Source: Anthoceros angustus (Eukaryota; Streptophyta; Anthocerotopsida; Anthocerotales; Anthocerotaceae). Taken from it: a stretch of DNA of 64,000 nucleotides. The stretch covers positions 186,001-250,000 of the forward strand of contig MU008162.1 of the NCBI GenBank assembly GCA_010909165.1, written 5' to 3'. This document shows, piece by piece, positions 1 to 11,620 of this stretch. A program made the translations under genes and the position numbers. The notes under the pieces were generated by a model that was not told the DNA's origin, made no database searches, and was given only the letters and a program-made list of their open reading frames with translations. Within the stretch, counting starts at the first letter, position 1. Each line of letters starts with the position of its first letter.

Positions 1-1652
1 TTTCTGTACTCAAAGCCTGCAGCAGAATTGCAGAGCTTGGGGAGCGAGAGGGTGGTAATGGAACACTTGTGAAACATAAATGCCTGGAGATGGTCAGAGA
101 GATCCATGCAGACATCGCAAAGGGCCAGTTTGGTTCTAATGTGTTTGTGGGGAACACGCTCGTGGACGTGTATGCAAAATGTGGGAGCTTGGAGAATGCT
201 AGACGGGTTTTTGAAGTGATGCCTCATCGTGATGTTGTTTCCTGGAACGCCTTGATCGGGGGGTATGCCCAGATGGAAAGGGGTCAAGAAGCGTTACAAC
301 TGTATGCACAAATGCAACATGAAGGTGTGGCACCAAATGATCGAACATACGTTGGTGTACTGAAGGCTTGCAGCATCGTTGCAGAATCAGGAAGGAGAGA
401 AGGTGATGGTTGGATACATGCCAGGAAACTATGCCTGGAAACTGTGACAACCATCCACACAGATTTGAAGACTGAAAAGTTTGAGTCAGACGTATTTGTA
501 GGGACAATGCTGGTGGATGCTTATGCGAAGTGTTGGAGCCTGGAAAATGCAAGGCGAGTGTTTGAAGCAATGCCTCAAAGGGATGTAGTTTCCTGGACTG
601 CCCTGATCCTGGGGTACGCTGAGATGGAGAAGGGTGAAGAGGCTTTGAAGTTGTATGCGCAGATGGAACAGGAAGGTGTGGTGCCAAACAGTCTAACCTT
701 CGTTGCTGCATTGAATGCCTGTGGTAGTATGGCAGGACTGGTAAAAGGAAAGCAAATTCATGCCCAAATTCTGCAAGCTGGTCTTGAGTGTGGCTCCTTT
801 TTGACTAGCAGTTTGATTGATATGTATGGCAAATGTTCAAGCATGTCGGATGCACAGCAGGTGTTTGATGCAATGCCCACCAGAGAGGTTGCTGCATGGA
901 ACGCATTGATTGTTGGGTATGCCCGTCAAGGGGAGAGTGAAGTCGTTTTCCAGTTGTTCAACAGGATGGGTCAGGAAGGTGTGAAGCCAGATGGAATTAC
1001 GTTTCTTGGTCTTCTCAGTGTGTGCAGTCATGTGGGTCTTGTGGACATGGGTGAAAAGTACTTTGAGGCAATGAGCAGAGAGTATGGCATCTTCCCGACT
1101 ATTCAGCACTACAATTGCATGGTTGATCTCCTGGGACGTGCAGGTCAAGTCCAGAAGGCCATGGAGATAGTGCAGATGATGCCTTTCCAACCAGAGAGTG
1201 CAGTCTGGAAATGTGTAATGGGTGCTTGTCAAAAGTGGGGACACGTTGAGCTGGGAAGAATTGCATTTGAAGGTGCAATCAGGTCGGATGCATGTGATGC
1301 TGCTCCATATGCATTAATGTCCAACATATATGCCGCTGCTCAAATGCCAGACGAGGCAAAGAAAATTCAAGCAATGAGGGTGGAATCACGAGCATGGAAG
1401 GAACCAGGACAGAGCTGGTGGGTGGACATGAGCGGGAATGCACATGCATTTGTTGCAGGGGATGGAAAACATCCTGAATGTGAAGATATTTTTGCGAAGT
1501 TGGGAGACCTTATGGTCCAAATTACAACAGCGGGCTATGCATCTAACCTTGATTCCATACACAAAGACATACTGGATGATGAGGAGGAGGCCTCATATGG
1601 ACAGGGGAAGACTGCTATACCCCTTGCCGGCTATTACCCTCTTCCTCGTTGA
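1..1652 (+). CDS. PPR protein, PLS-E class, 5'-partial, no DYW domain
   Basis: Organelle RNA-binding pentatricopeptide repeat protein. The frame is open from the left edge of the window (codons from position 3), so the N-terminus lies outside; about 549 codons remain, without introns. The repeats are of PLS type, with recurring VYAKCGSLENARRVF and DVVSWNALIGGYAQ blocks, and are followed by E1/E2-like motifs and a classical PG box (KEPGQSWW, near position 1400). Where a DYW domain should begin the acidic run DDEEE is present, but the zinc and deaminase HxE signature is missing and the protein stops about 20 residues later. It therefore probably cannot deaminate by itself. It may act as an E-class editing specificity factor recruiting a DYW partner in trans, or it may be decaying. 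Targeting cannot be judged without the N-terminus. I am sure of the family; the lack of a functional DYW is seen directly. Confidence 0.88.
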   Translation, partial: SVLKACSRIAELGEREGGNGTLVKHKCLEMVREIHADIAKGQFGSNVFVGNTLVDVYAKCGSLENARRVFEVMPHRDVVSWNALIGGYAQMERGQEALQLYAQMQHEGVAPNDRTYVGVLKACSIVAESGRREGDGWIHARKLCLETVTTIHTDLKTEKFESDVFVGTMLVDAYAKCWSLENARRVFEAMPQRDVVSWTALILGYAEMEKGEEALKLYAQMEQEGVVPNSLTFVAALNACGSMAGLVKGKQIHAQILQAGLECGSFLTSSLIDMYGKCSSMSDAQQVFDAMPTREVAAWNALIVGYARQGESEVVFQLFNRMGQEGVKPDGITFLGLLSVCSHVGLVDMGEKYFEAMSREYGIFPTIQHYNCMVDLLGRAGQVQKAMEIVQMMPFQPESAVWKCVMGACQKWGHVELGRIAFEGAIRSDACDAAPYALMSNIYAAAQMPDEAKKIQAMRVESRAWKEPGQSWWVDMSGNAHAFVAGDGKHPECEDIFAKLGDLMVQITTAGYASNLDSIHKDILDDEEEASYGQGKTAIPLAGYYPLPR

Positions 1653-2760
1653 ACCAGTAGAAGGGGCAGGTACTTTTGAGGTGAAAAACTGTTTGGAGTA
1701 TGAAGTTTGTCCCGGAGCTGGTGCTGATTTCGAGGATATAATTATCCATATTGGACGGGGACACAAGGTGCTGCCACCATAGATCTCAATAGGCACCCCA
1801 TGAAATTAAGATCTCTTCATGCGAGCATCTTTTCCTGTCCTGGCCTGAAAGTTGATACCACTCCAGAAGAACTACTGATACTGATGCCCCTGTTGCAGGC
1901 TCGGCTAAAAGCTCGATTACAGACAAGTGTCAGACTGAGATGCTGATGAGGAAGGAGGATGTCTTGGTATCCACGTACGTACATCGAAGTCAGCAGTTCG
2001 AAAGTTCCAGCTGCTTTCCTCCATGAGACCGTTATGCAAGAAGCTTTTAGTTTCTTGAACATGATTTCTTGTTTCACAGTGTCAGATTTCATAACTCTAT
2101 GCCTACCCATGCGCAGTTGCAACTTCCATTGTCCGTGCAGTAGATATTGCTCACCTTAGAATATGTGTTCTGGTTATGCAGAGCCAGCAGGCGACTCCGC
2201 TTGAGACTCCGCTTGACTGACTTCATTGGAGAGGTAATCGAAATGATGTAAGGTAAGTGTCCATTGGAGGCCAGCTGTTGGGCTTTCAGTTACATGGATG
2301 ACATGCCCTTAGCTGGTTGATTTTCTGATGCAGCCCCGGTTTCAGGCAGTAACTTGTGGGCATACCTTTTCATAGATCGAACATAATAGATCTTACAGGG
2401 ATTGCTATACCTATGTACCTTGGTATAGAAGAAGAAGAATTTTATATCTTGGGTCACATGGACTGGGATGAGAACCGAAGAGAGGCATGGTTAACCCCAG
2501 AATGCCCATGCCCAAACATATCGAATCGGGGACTTCGGGCATACTTGGATGATTTGTAAAGTAATCATATAATAAAAGGATTATCAAATAATCACTCGTG
2601 GAAAATTTTTATCTTAATAAGAAAATTCAGAAATTTTATTTACTAATCATCCATGTCCGTCTCTGCTGTTACCATGACGTATCTATGCTAAGAGATCGCA
2701 AAGTTTGCCCCATCTCATCCATAGATACGGCAGCCAAAGCTGATAGTCTTAAATGTCCAA
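1653..2760. other. intergenic, no gene seen
   Basis: No coding family, RNA gene or transposon domain is recognisable here. A 67-codon open frame at 2356-2559 has no recognisable domain and is probably chance. Confidence 0.5.
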
Positions 2761-3080
2761 ATGGCTTAAGCCAAATGGATACATATTTATAAGAAAGTCG
2801 TTATTAAGCACCTTGCGCTTAGATCGGTACTTAGATGGGGTACCTAAACTTAGATGGGGTGCCTAAAGGGAGTGGATGCCCTTGGTGCAAATAGCTTGGG
2901 CACACCATGGTACAAGTTGTTAAGTACTAAGATGGGGTGCCTAAACTTAGATGGGGTGCCCAAAGGGAGTGGATGCTCTTGGTGCAAATAGCTTGGGCAC
3001 ACCATGGTACAAGTTGTTAAGCACCAAGTCCAATGACAAGAAAATTTCGACCAAGTGGACTATAATATATTCTTCTTCTT
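2761..3080 (+). repeat. dispersed repeat R1, with internal 97-bp tandem duplication and (TTC)n tail
   Basis: A 97-bp unit is present twice in tandem (2828-2924 and 2925-3021). Its core reads roughly TTAGATGGGGTGCCTAAA followed by a stretch containing CACACCATGGTACAAGTTG. The block ends in a TTC microsatellite near 3068-3084. A diverged copy in the opposite orientation lies at 14038-14185, including the flanking CCAAATGGATAC segment, so this is a dispersed family. No coding capacity. It could be a SINE or the end of a non-autonomous element; this is not resolved. Confidence 0.7.
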
Positions 3081-3221
3081 CTTCTTACGGACAATCTTGA
3101 AGCATTTCTATCAATGAGAGACGTTTGCTGCAAGTGCAATGAGAGCATGTATGGTGTTGCTAGAAAGGCCTTGATACACACAAAAAAAGGATTCATATGT
3201 TTTGTAAGAATCCTTGAAATG

Positions 3222-3356
3222 TTTATATCGACGGAGGGCGTTTTCTTACAGTGCAATCATTCGATGGGAGCTCTAAGTACCTATTATCGTTTCTATCGAT
3301 GGAGGGCGTTTTCTTACGATGCAATCATCCGATGGGAGCTCTAAGTACCTATTATC
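3222..3356. repeat. 67-bp unit, two tandem copies
   Basis: Copies at 3222-3288 and 3290-3356 differ at only a few positions. A more diverged third relative may sit around 3104-3150. No function is evident. Confidence 0.75.
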
Positions 3357-3362
3357 ACTAGA

Positions 3363-3739
3363 AAGACCTTACGAAAAGGAACGCCTGTCTATTTTTTCAG
3401 AAATTTAAGAACTAAAAATGTAGTCTTCATGCTAAGGGTTATGGGTTTTAATGTAGAAAATAGGGTGGCCATTATGTGGTCAAGGTCATTTATTTTAATG
3501 GAGAACCATAGAGTGATTATTCTGGGGCTAAGGTCATTGCAAAGACATTAAGACCTTACGAAAAGGAACGCCTTTCTATTTTTTCAGAAATTTAAGAACT
3601 AAAAATGTAGTCTTCATGCTAAGGGTTATGGGTTTTAATGTAGAAAATAGGGTGGCCATTATGTGGTCAAGGTCATTTATTTTAATGGAGAACCATAGAG
3701 TGATTATTCTGGGGCTAAGGTCGTTGCAAAGACATTAAG
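3363..3739. repeat. 187-bp unit, two nearly identical tandem copies
   Basis: Copy 1 is 3363-3549 and copy 2 is 3550 to about 3739. I see only a couple of substitutions between them, which suggests a recent duplication. No coding content. Confidence 0.85.
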
Positions 3740-4643
3740 GTTAGTTTCGCATGAATAGCCTATTCATAAGTAAAAGACGAATAAGAACGCAAAAACATTT
3801 GATGTAAAATGAAACAATCAGTAAGTAAAACAAACCGCTAGAGCTCTCTAGTGCCCCGCCTCTAATAGAATCCTATAGTAAGCCATTGTCCACTGGCTAC
3901 GCTTTGTGGTGGTAGGCAATTAGCTAGGTAATTAGGACTAAATTCGTGGTTTGGGAAAAGCTATAAGCTAACTAGGTGTGGACTCAACTAACTGAAATAC
4001 TTAAGACCATCTCCAATGATAAAGAGAAAAATCAAGCCACTGGAAGTATTTATTACTATAGTGCATTGCTCTATTGAGACAAGATTAATTTCATGTGCAA
4101 GAAAAGTTAACCTAATTGAAAATAAATATATCCTATTGTACAACAGCTTGAAGGTAATCGGACGTATATATTTTACCATAAGATACGTATTGGAGTGATG
4201 AGCATATTGCTTTTACACGCATGATAACTTACATGTACTGCTATGGGCCGTTGGATCCAGGGATCTTCCACGCACATATGTACGTACATACACGTATACA
4301 CGAGGGCATGATGGAATTTGATGGGCATCCTGGTCCCGTAACCATGGCCGCATTACGGCAGGTTGGAATGAATGCAAGGCGAAGAGAATCGTGAAACGCG
4401 CGTGATATGCATGAAAGCTTAGAGACGGTGACTGGAGTGATAGGCACACGTGACGCTCCAGAGCTGCCCAAGCTATGGCGCTGGAAGGGGACTCGCAAGG
4501 GAGGAGCCCTCTACACACTTGACGGATGCCTGACGCTGCTGCAGAGGAGACAGTCTGCCTGATGAACGCCTGAAGCTGCAGCGCTGCGCCTTTGCAAGCA
4601 GAAAGACAGGCCTGTCTGACGCTCACCAGAGCTGGCCGCAGAG
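3740..4643 (+). promoter_or_regulatory. upstream region of the GNAT gene with a G-box
   Basis: No gene is visible. The last few hundred bases precede the GNAT start at 4644. A perfect palindromic CACGTG, in the context CACGTGAC, is at 4447-4452. It is a core often bound by bHLH or bZIP factors and common near light- or stress-responsive plant genes. Its use here is inference. Confidence 0.4.
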
Positions 4644-5456
4644 ATGGAGGCGATGGCAGGGCCAATGCTAGGGCACAGCGCAATCCTCCGTCTGGAGATA
4701 CGGCCGGCGCGCATCCAGCTCAGGAAGGAGGCGGGATTGCTCAGGAAGCAGGCCAGGCAATCCCGCCCGGGGTTTGAGACGGCCGCCCGGGCTTCTTCGC
4801 AGGAGCAGCAGCAGCAGCAACAGCAACAACACAGGCTGCGGGAATTCCAGTACTGGCACGGGCAGGACGTGGTGATCCAGACCATGCGGGAAGGCCAGGC
4901 CAAGGAGACGGAAGACGTGCTGGTGGACTCGTTCGCGGAGCTCATGGGAGGGGGCCTGCTCACGTACCGCCCCCTGCTGGCCCTGACTGTCCGGCAGTAC
5001 CTCCGGGACCGCCTCCGGGCCTTCCCCGACACCGTCACCCTGGTGGCCCTGTTCTGCCATGGCCGGGAGTGGATCCTGGCCGGGACAGTGGAGGTCTGCC
5101 TGCAGAACGTGGCGGGAAACCCCGTCCCGTACCTCTGCAACATGGCCGTGCTCAAGGAGTTCCGGCGGCGAGGCCTCGGGCGCCAGCTTCTCCGCGCCGC
5201 CGAGCACCTCACGGCAACCCTGGGATGGCACCATCTTTACCTCCACTGCCGGCTGGTGGACGCCGCACCGCTCAGCATGTACCGCCAGGCTGACTACCGC
5301 ATCGTGGCCACAGACAACCTGTTCCATCTCCTGCTCAGGCTGCAGCGCCGCCGCCACCTGCTAAAGAAGATGCTCTTTTCGGAGCAACAACCTAGGAATG
5401 GCTCAGTCCGGCTTTCCCCTTCTATAAACGCCGTGGAAGCTCCGTTTTCCGATTAG
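4644..5456 (+). CDS. plastid-type GNAT N-acetyltransferase, single exon
   Basis: GCN5-related acetyltransferase, 270 residues, predicted to move an acetyl group from acetyl-CoA to amines or protein N-termini/lysines. Residues 1 to about 65 are Arg-rich, poor in acidic residues and contain a CAG-encoded polyglutamine run (about 54-62); this fits a plastid transit peptide plus linker. The GNAT fold follows. Strand beta-4 and motif A (YLCNMAVLKEFRRRGLGR, residues 163-180) carry the acetyl-CoA pyrophosphate loop R174-x-x-G177-x-G179, and SMYRQADYRIV is the late motif-B region. The C-terminal LLRLQRRRHLLKK tail resembles that of Arabidopsis plastid GNATs of the At2g39000/At4g28030 kind. The first in-frame ATG is used. 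A second plastid GNAT, NSI, lies 2.8 kb downstream on the other strand but belongs to a different subfamily. Confidence 0.88.
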   Translation: MEAMAGPMLGHSAILRLEIRPARIQLRKEAGLLRKQARQSRPGFETAARASSQEQQQQQQQQHRLREFQYWHGQDVVIQTMREGQAKETEDVLVDSFAELMGGGLLTYRPLLALTVRQYLRDRLRAFPDTVTLVALFCHGREWILAGTVEVCLQNVAGNPVPYLCNMAVLKEFRRRGLGRQLLRAAEHLTATLGWHHLYLHCRLVDAAPLSMYRQADYRIVATDNLFHLLLRLQRRRHLLKKMLFSEQQPRNGSVRLSPSINAVEAPFSD

Positions 5457-5777
5457 GAAGGGGTCGGATTGTCCATTCATTTTTGTCAGTAATTCCTCGC
5501 ATGAAATTTGCCAAGCCCGGAGGTGTGTGTACGTCGGTGCTTTGCAGGTGCTGTTGGGTAGATAGTAAGTGGGATACTACACCGGAGCTTGTGTTCCCTT
5601 TGGGATGCGAGCCGAGTATGGAAATCATACACATTTGGCTGCTTGCCAACTGCGGATTGGCTGAGGAGTGGGATTTTTGAACGGGCGGCATGTTGGGAAG
5701 GAATAACCTGGTGATGGGGCTTGTAGACTTCATGTGGGCGCATTTGGTAGCGATGGCAGTCAACTACAGTCACGTAG

Positions 5778-7856
5778 TTGATGCATGATTTTGTTGTTGT
5801 AGAGGGAGAGAAGATGAGAACACTGAAGTTGGGAGGACGGAAGGTTTGGCCTTCGGGGCTGGTGATCGTGGTGGTGGTGGGGGCATTAGCGTTATGGGCG
5901 CTTTCCCCTGTTCTGCTGACGTTCCGACCATGTGACTGGATTGGCCCAGAGTTTTGCAATCGATGGCAGGGTCAGGAACAATTTGAGGTGCAACCGGCTG
6001 GTCCACCACGGGAATATTCGGATAAGGAGCTGAGGGCGCAAGAGAGTGCCAGGGAAATTTTGAACCTGCCTCGGAATCTGGATGGCCGGGTCGCCTTTAT
6101 GTTTCTTACGCCTGGGGAATTGCCCTTTGAGGAAGCGTGGGCTGAGTTTTTTAAGGTGCGATGTTTGGGTTGTGGAGGGCAGTTTGTGGGAGCTGACGAA
6201 CTTGGATGGCGCAGAGGTTGTTGGGGAACCTGCATAGGTGCAGCTCTGAGATTTGGTGGTATGATATGGGCAGGGTCACGAAGGGAGATACAGTGTTTAT
6301 GTCCACGGCTCGCAACACAACAACTCCGACATTGTTAACTACTACAAGACCGACCCATTCTTCGGCAGAGATATCCGCAGCGAAGCTGTATGTGGGACCC
6401 CTTGTCGTGTTTGTGACTATGTTATTGCTTAGATGTTTGTTTGGAGGTATGCAGTCTGGAGAGCGACGATGGTGGTCCCGACAATCGATCCTTGCTGATG
6501 TGTGTGAGCAGATCTCATGGGGCGGTATAAACATGATCGATGCTGAGAAGCGGTTGTTGTCGTATGCCCTTGCGGATAAGGAGAATGAGGTTTTTGTGCT
6601 ACTGTCAGACAAGTATGTGAAGGAAATCAGGTTGTGTTGTAGGGTTTAAGCACTATTTGTCGCTGCTGAACACTCGAGACCTCTTGTGGTTGTCACAGGT
6701 GTGTCCCTCTGAGGGACTTTGACTTCGTCTACGATTACCTGATGGGGTCCCCCGTCAGCTTTGTGGACTGGTGAGGAGTGTTATACTGAGTTTTGTTTTA
6801 GCGTGTAAGTTGGTCAGATTGGGCTTGTATGATGAGCTGCAAGCATTCCTATTGCAGCTTTGATGACCCCGGTCCACATGGAAGAGGACGATATCTGGAG
6901 GGTATGAAACCTGAAGTTCTCCTCACTGACTGGCGAAAAGGATCGCAGGTATGCCTGGTTTTCTCTTCTTTTACTTGAGTTGCTGCTTGCGAGGTCTAGG
7001 GTTGATCCCGATGCAAACCAATTAAGCTATTTTGCAGTGGTTCGCAATGCAAAGGCGACATGCTTTAATCCTGGCCAGTGACTCACTGTACTATGAGAAG
7101 TTCAAGTACTTCTGCAAGGTGGGTTTATCATGAACTAATGATTGCAAGGAAGGCAGAGTGCACAGTACAGACGTATTCATATCAACCCCTGCCCAGTCGA
7201 TTGATTGTGGGACACATCTTGGTGTAAAACAGAGAGGGGACGAAAACAAGAATTGCTATCCTGACGAGCATTACCCACAGACACTCTTGCATGTAAGTGG
7301 TCCATCTCCTCTTGATTCATACTTGCCTGGCACTACTCTTGATGGCCAATGTCCACCTTTTGTCTCAGATGATAGACCCGGCTGGTTTAGCAAACTGGAG
7401 TACGACGTATGTGGACTGGACAGCGGCGTTCTGGCACCCCCATGAATTTCAACCCCATGAAGTGACAAAAGATTTGGCTCGACGACTTCAGGTGGGGTGC
7501 TATCTCTCTCTGGAAATGCAGTGGTCGATGTACGCTTGAGATCTTCACAGGAATTGAACGCTGATATCCAACCTGATATCCCCGTGCAGAAAGTCCAGCA
7601 GGTGGAGCACAAAAATAGCAATGATGTGAGTGTGAACCACATTCTTCATCACTCGTTTTCCCATCTGACTGCTGCCTTATACCTGATTAACATCAGATGT
7701 TTGAATTGTGCTTCGCAGGGTAAGAAGAATTATGTCCAATGTAGAATAGGCGGCGTTGCGAGGCCTTGCCATCTATTTGCTCGCAAGTTCCATCCGGAGA
7801 GCTTACCCAATGTGCTGGCTTTCTTTCCCATTACCAAGAAACCAAAGAGTATCTAA
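5778..7856 (+). CDS. GT14 / DUF266 (core-2/I-branching-like) glycosyltransferase, 10 exons
   Basis: Golgi type II membrane glycosyltransferase of the plant DUF266/GT14 family (rice BC10 relatives), probably acting in cell-wall or arabinogalactan glycosylation. Exons read from GT-AG sites: 5778-6155, 6274-6387, 6512-6612, 6699-6770, 6858-6948, 7038-7118, 7233-7292, 7369-7491, 7551-7625, 7719-7856; together 410 codons plus stop. A single membrane anchor (WPSGLVIVVVVGALALWALS) follows a short basic N-terminus. Family blocks are in order: GRVAFMFLTPGELP, NMIDAEKRLLSYAL, FDDPGPHGRGRYLEG, KGSQWFAMQRRHA, NCYPDEHYPQTLLH, NWSTTYVDW and PCHLFARKF near the end. Introns are 59-124 bp. Translation may instead start at the Met at 5814. 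Exon borders come from reading, not from transcripts. Confidence 0.9.
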
Positions 7857-8238
7857 TGCTGGTAGCTCAAGGTTACCTATGTATAATTTTGGGTAAATTA
7901 CAAGAGTGAATAATGTATTATCTGTAGGTGCCTCAATCTGTAGGTGCCTGAATCTGTAGGTGCGAACAACTTAAACCGCTGTTAGAATCGTGTGTGAATT
8001 GAGGCACCTATTCCAACGGTGGAACATCTGCATTCACTCCACGCCTCCATCAGATGTGTGAACCTGACCTGCACAATAAATTACTGCTTGCAGATCCTGG
8101 ACTAATGAGCATCAGAAGAGGTGGGCATATATCTGCAACCTGTCCTGCAGGCAATTGGGACTCCCTTATTCCCCTTGAGTGCACACTTACTTGGCTGCAA
8201 GCATCACGATGCCTTCCTGGATCAGTCCCACTCCGGAC
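7857..8238. other. 3' flank shared by two convergent genes
   Basis: Stretch between the GT14 stop and the NSI stop. It contains three short ATCTGTAGGTGC-type repeats near 7920-7965. No gene seen. Confidence 0.5.
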
Positions 8239-9069
<831 letters not shown>

Positions 9070-9534
9070 CTATGCCCTTCCCTTCCACCAGCTCCACAAC
9101 CGGCAGCTGTCAGCAGAGCAACCCCATCACCTCACCATGCAACCTGCCGAGCATTCTGCAGCCATTCCTCCGCCTCCTCCACAATTCAGCCTTCATTCTT
9201 CCTCATCCGAATTGGAGCTGCCAATTTAGCCCGACCTCGCATTCCTTCACGCTCCGCACAAATTCACGCTCAAGACAGATTCACACTCGGGGCAGATTCA
9301 TGCTCGGACAGATTCACGCTCGCATCGATTCCCTCCGAGCGATTCACGACTCGTTGGAATCGAGCCACACACTCCACCGGCGTGTCGCGCCGTGGCGTGG
9401 ATTTCGTATGTGAGGCCCTAGTCCCGGCCAACACAAAGCTTAACGGAAAGGAAGATGCAGCAGCCGGCGTGTGCGAAGCGATTCGCGTTCCGTTGCGTTA
9501 AGCGGGAGGCGGCCCGGGCCGGGCGAGGCTGGCG

Positions 9535-9584
9535 TGACGTCATCAGTCTATCCATATAAGACGTTCCGACTTGGCAAGCACGTG
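9535..9584 (+). promoter_or_regulatory. candidate core promoter: TGACGTCA, TATA-like box, CACGTG
   Basis: A perfect bZIP/CRE palindrome TGACGTCA (9535-9542), a TATA-like CATATAAG (9553-9560) and a G-box CACGTG (about 9579-9584) lie within 50 bp, 0.85 kb upstream of the RING gene start and 0.5 kb upstream of the divergent NSI start. The order suits a plus-strand promoter with a long 5' UTR, possibly with a 5'-UTR intron before 10412. This is inferred from motifs only. I see no gene elsewhere in 9043-10411. Short CAGATTCACGCTCG-like repeats occur near 9260-9330. Confidence 0.4.
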
Positions 9585-10411
9585 GCGCGCTTGTTGGGCG
9601 CCACGGCCGGGAGCGAACTTCCGAAGTAGGTTAGGCGGCCAGTTCGTGAGACGGTGAGACGCAAGCACGCGGGAGTTTGAGTCGAATCGATCGAGTGGAG
9701 TCGGCGGCGAGTCGCAACCCGCCTGGCTGGCTGGCCTCAGCGGTGCGCTGCGCTGCTTGTTCTATGCGCCAGCATTTCGCCCACCATTTCTTATCTTTGG
9801 GACGGACAGGCATCACCGACTTGCCCCGCGGTCAGGTTAAAGGAGCACGTGTTCTTCTCTGTGGAGGCGGAGGCTAGGGGAGGGAGGACGGGTACTGTTC
9901 ACTTCCAGCCGGGCATTGCGCTGCGGTGAAGCATTTGTGGTCCTGGGTCCGGGATTGATTGGAAGAAGGTGGGCGGTTGAATGGGCCGGGAAAGGACGAG
10001 AATTTCGAGATCTGGTTCACGTGGTGGGCGGCTCTGTGTGGTGAGACTCCTTGAGATGTTGGATAATTGCAATTTCTATGTTGATGGGCGTAGGGATGGG
10101 GAATTTTGGAGTCTGGAAGGAATGGCAATACGTTGTTGGGTTTTGCGGAATCGGGGTCTTGATTGATTGGAGTCGGTCTGAGTGGCGTGAAGTGAGTGTC
10201 TCATTGTGGGTTTTTGTGGGTTTTTTGTGTTTGGCAGGTTGGCGATGGTGGGTTTTCTCTTGAGGTTGAGGAGGTGCACGAGAGGTTGATTTCCGGCTGG
10301 CGGGATAGATGTGGAGGACTGTTTACGTGATATTCCTTACGCAGTGGTGAGAGCAGCTGGACAGTGGTGTGATGAATGATGGGAGCTGCAAGGAGATAAC
10401 ATGTGCAGGCT

Positions 10412-11101
10412 ATGGATCACAAGGGGTCACGGCAACCTGGAGTTAGAATACTGCACCTTCCCGAGTGTCCTGTATGCTGGGCCTTGCTCTCAGAAGAAGA
10501 GAACGTTCCTCTGGTGCTGCACTGCGGCCACACATTATGCAGAGGCTGCGCGGAGCAGCTGGTTATGACAGGCTCCGAGCCCGGGAAGAAGGCCTTGCAG
10601 TGCCCTGAATGCCGGCTATGGTGCTTGTGGTCTGGCAACTTACCTAAGAACTTTATGCTTCTTCGTGCTCTCAGCTGTGCTGTGCCAGCAGAGGCTGAGC
10701 AGCCTTCACATGGCTCTGCACGGAAGGACCTGGAGAGAGGTGCTGCATCTCCTTTCAGTGGCAGTGACTCGGAGACCATGAAGACATGGCTTTCCGGCAT
10801 CCTAGAGGAGAAGGTATGGGGAGTTGCGAGGCTGATAAAGACTCTCATATTGTTCCTCTGCTTCCTCCCTCTGTCATTCATGCACATGTTCCTCTGGTGG
10901 TGGACAGCCATCCTGGGGGGCATCGTGTTCTGTTGGTTTTCGCTAGGTGGGCTGGGGATGGGCGTGTTTTTCACCTTCGTCACTGGAACATGTCACGTCT
11001 CCAAATTACTCCGCCTGCATGTGTCCAGACAACTCTTCGGAGATCGAGTGGAGCCGTATCTGCTTGTGAGATCTGGGTTCGGTCGAGTCCCGGATATTTA
11101 A
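10412..11101 (+). CDS. RING-type E3 ubiquitin ligase candidate with C-terminal membrane segments
   Basis: 229 residues from the ATG at 10412. An out-of-frame ATG at 10401 precedes it. An N-terminal C3HC4 RING finger is complete: C19-x2-C22, C38-x-H40-x2-C43-x2-C46, C64-x2-C67 (ECPVCWALL, VLHCGHTLCRGC, CPEC). It is followed by LPKNFMLL, as in plant RING proteins of the At1g69330 type. A polar, Ser-rich linker leads to two hydrophobic stretches (about 141-163 and 165-188), so it is probably a membrane-anchored E3 ligase whose RING faces the cytosol. Substrate unknown. Single exon. Confidence 0.85.
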   Translation: MDHKGSRQPGVRILHLPECPVCWALLSEEENVPLVLHCGHTLCRGCAEQLVMTGSEPGKKALQCPECRLWCLWSGNLPKNFMLLRALSCAVPAEAEQPSHGSARKDLERGAASPFSGSDSETMKTWLSGILEEKVWGVARLIKTLILFLCFLPLSFMHMFLWWWTAILGGIVFCWFSLGGLGMGVFFTFVTGTCHVSKLLRLHVSRQLFGDRVEPYLLVRSGFGRVPDI

Positions 11102-11620
11102 CCTCAGCAGGGAACCGGCTGGAGGTTCTGTTGCTCTCAAAGGCTCACGTCAGTTTTGTACCATATTAGTTTGTCTTCGGAGACGGATTCTTCGAATGGG
11201 TGAAAGCTAGCTTCAGCATTGTAGGCCCAGCGTCTAGCTTGGGTGGAAGGAAGCACACATTGTTTCAACACTCGGCTGGTTTTGCTGCTGTACAGTACTG
11301 TTTGGAGCAAGTTTTTCTTTAGGCTTGCCGTAGCCAAAAACGGCATTCCCTTTTTTTCTTACTGCATCACAAAGTCCATAAGCATGGCCATAAGCATGGT
11401 CTGAGTCCCAGCTTGTAGTGATGTGCACATATCGTTCTAGCTAAGCTCACATTTCACGATGAAACAAGCTTTCTGTCCTTGCTCTCGGCTTTTGCCTTCA
11501 GGGCTCACCACCTTCTACTTGCTCTTCGATCCCACAACCTTTTGCCGCTCGGACTTGTACAGATGGAGAATATGCTGCCGCAAGACAAGGCAGAGTGTCA
11601 GCTGGCACAAGGACTGATCT
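11102..11620. other. 3' flank, no gene seen
   Basis: Lies between the RING stop and the GST-like stop, which converge. No domain or RNA gene recognised. Confidence 0.5.

Noticed and set aside
1438-1782. Frameshifted DYW domain after the first PPR gene
   Set aside because: The alternative frame has no HxE or CxxCH; nothing DYW-like was found downstream.
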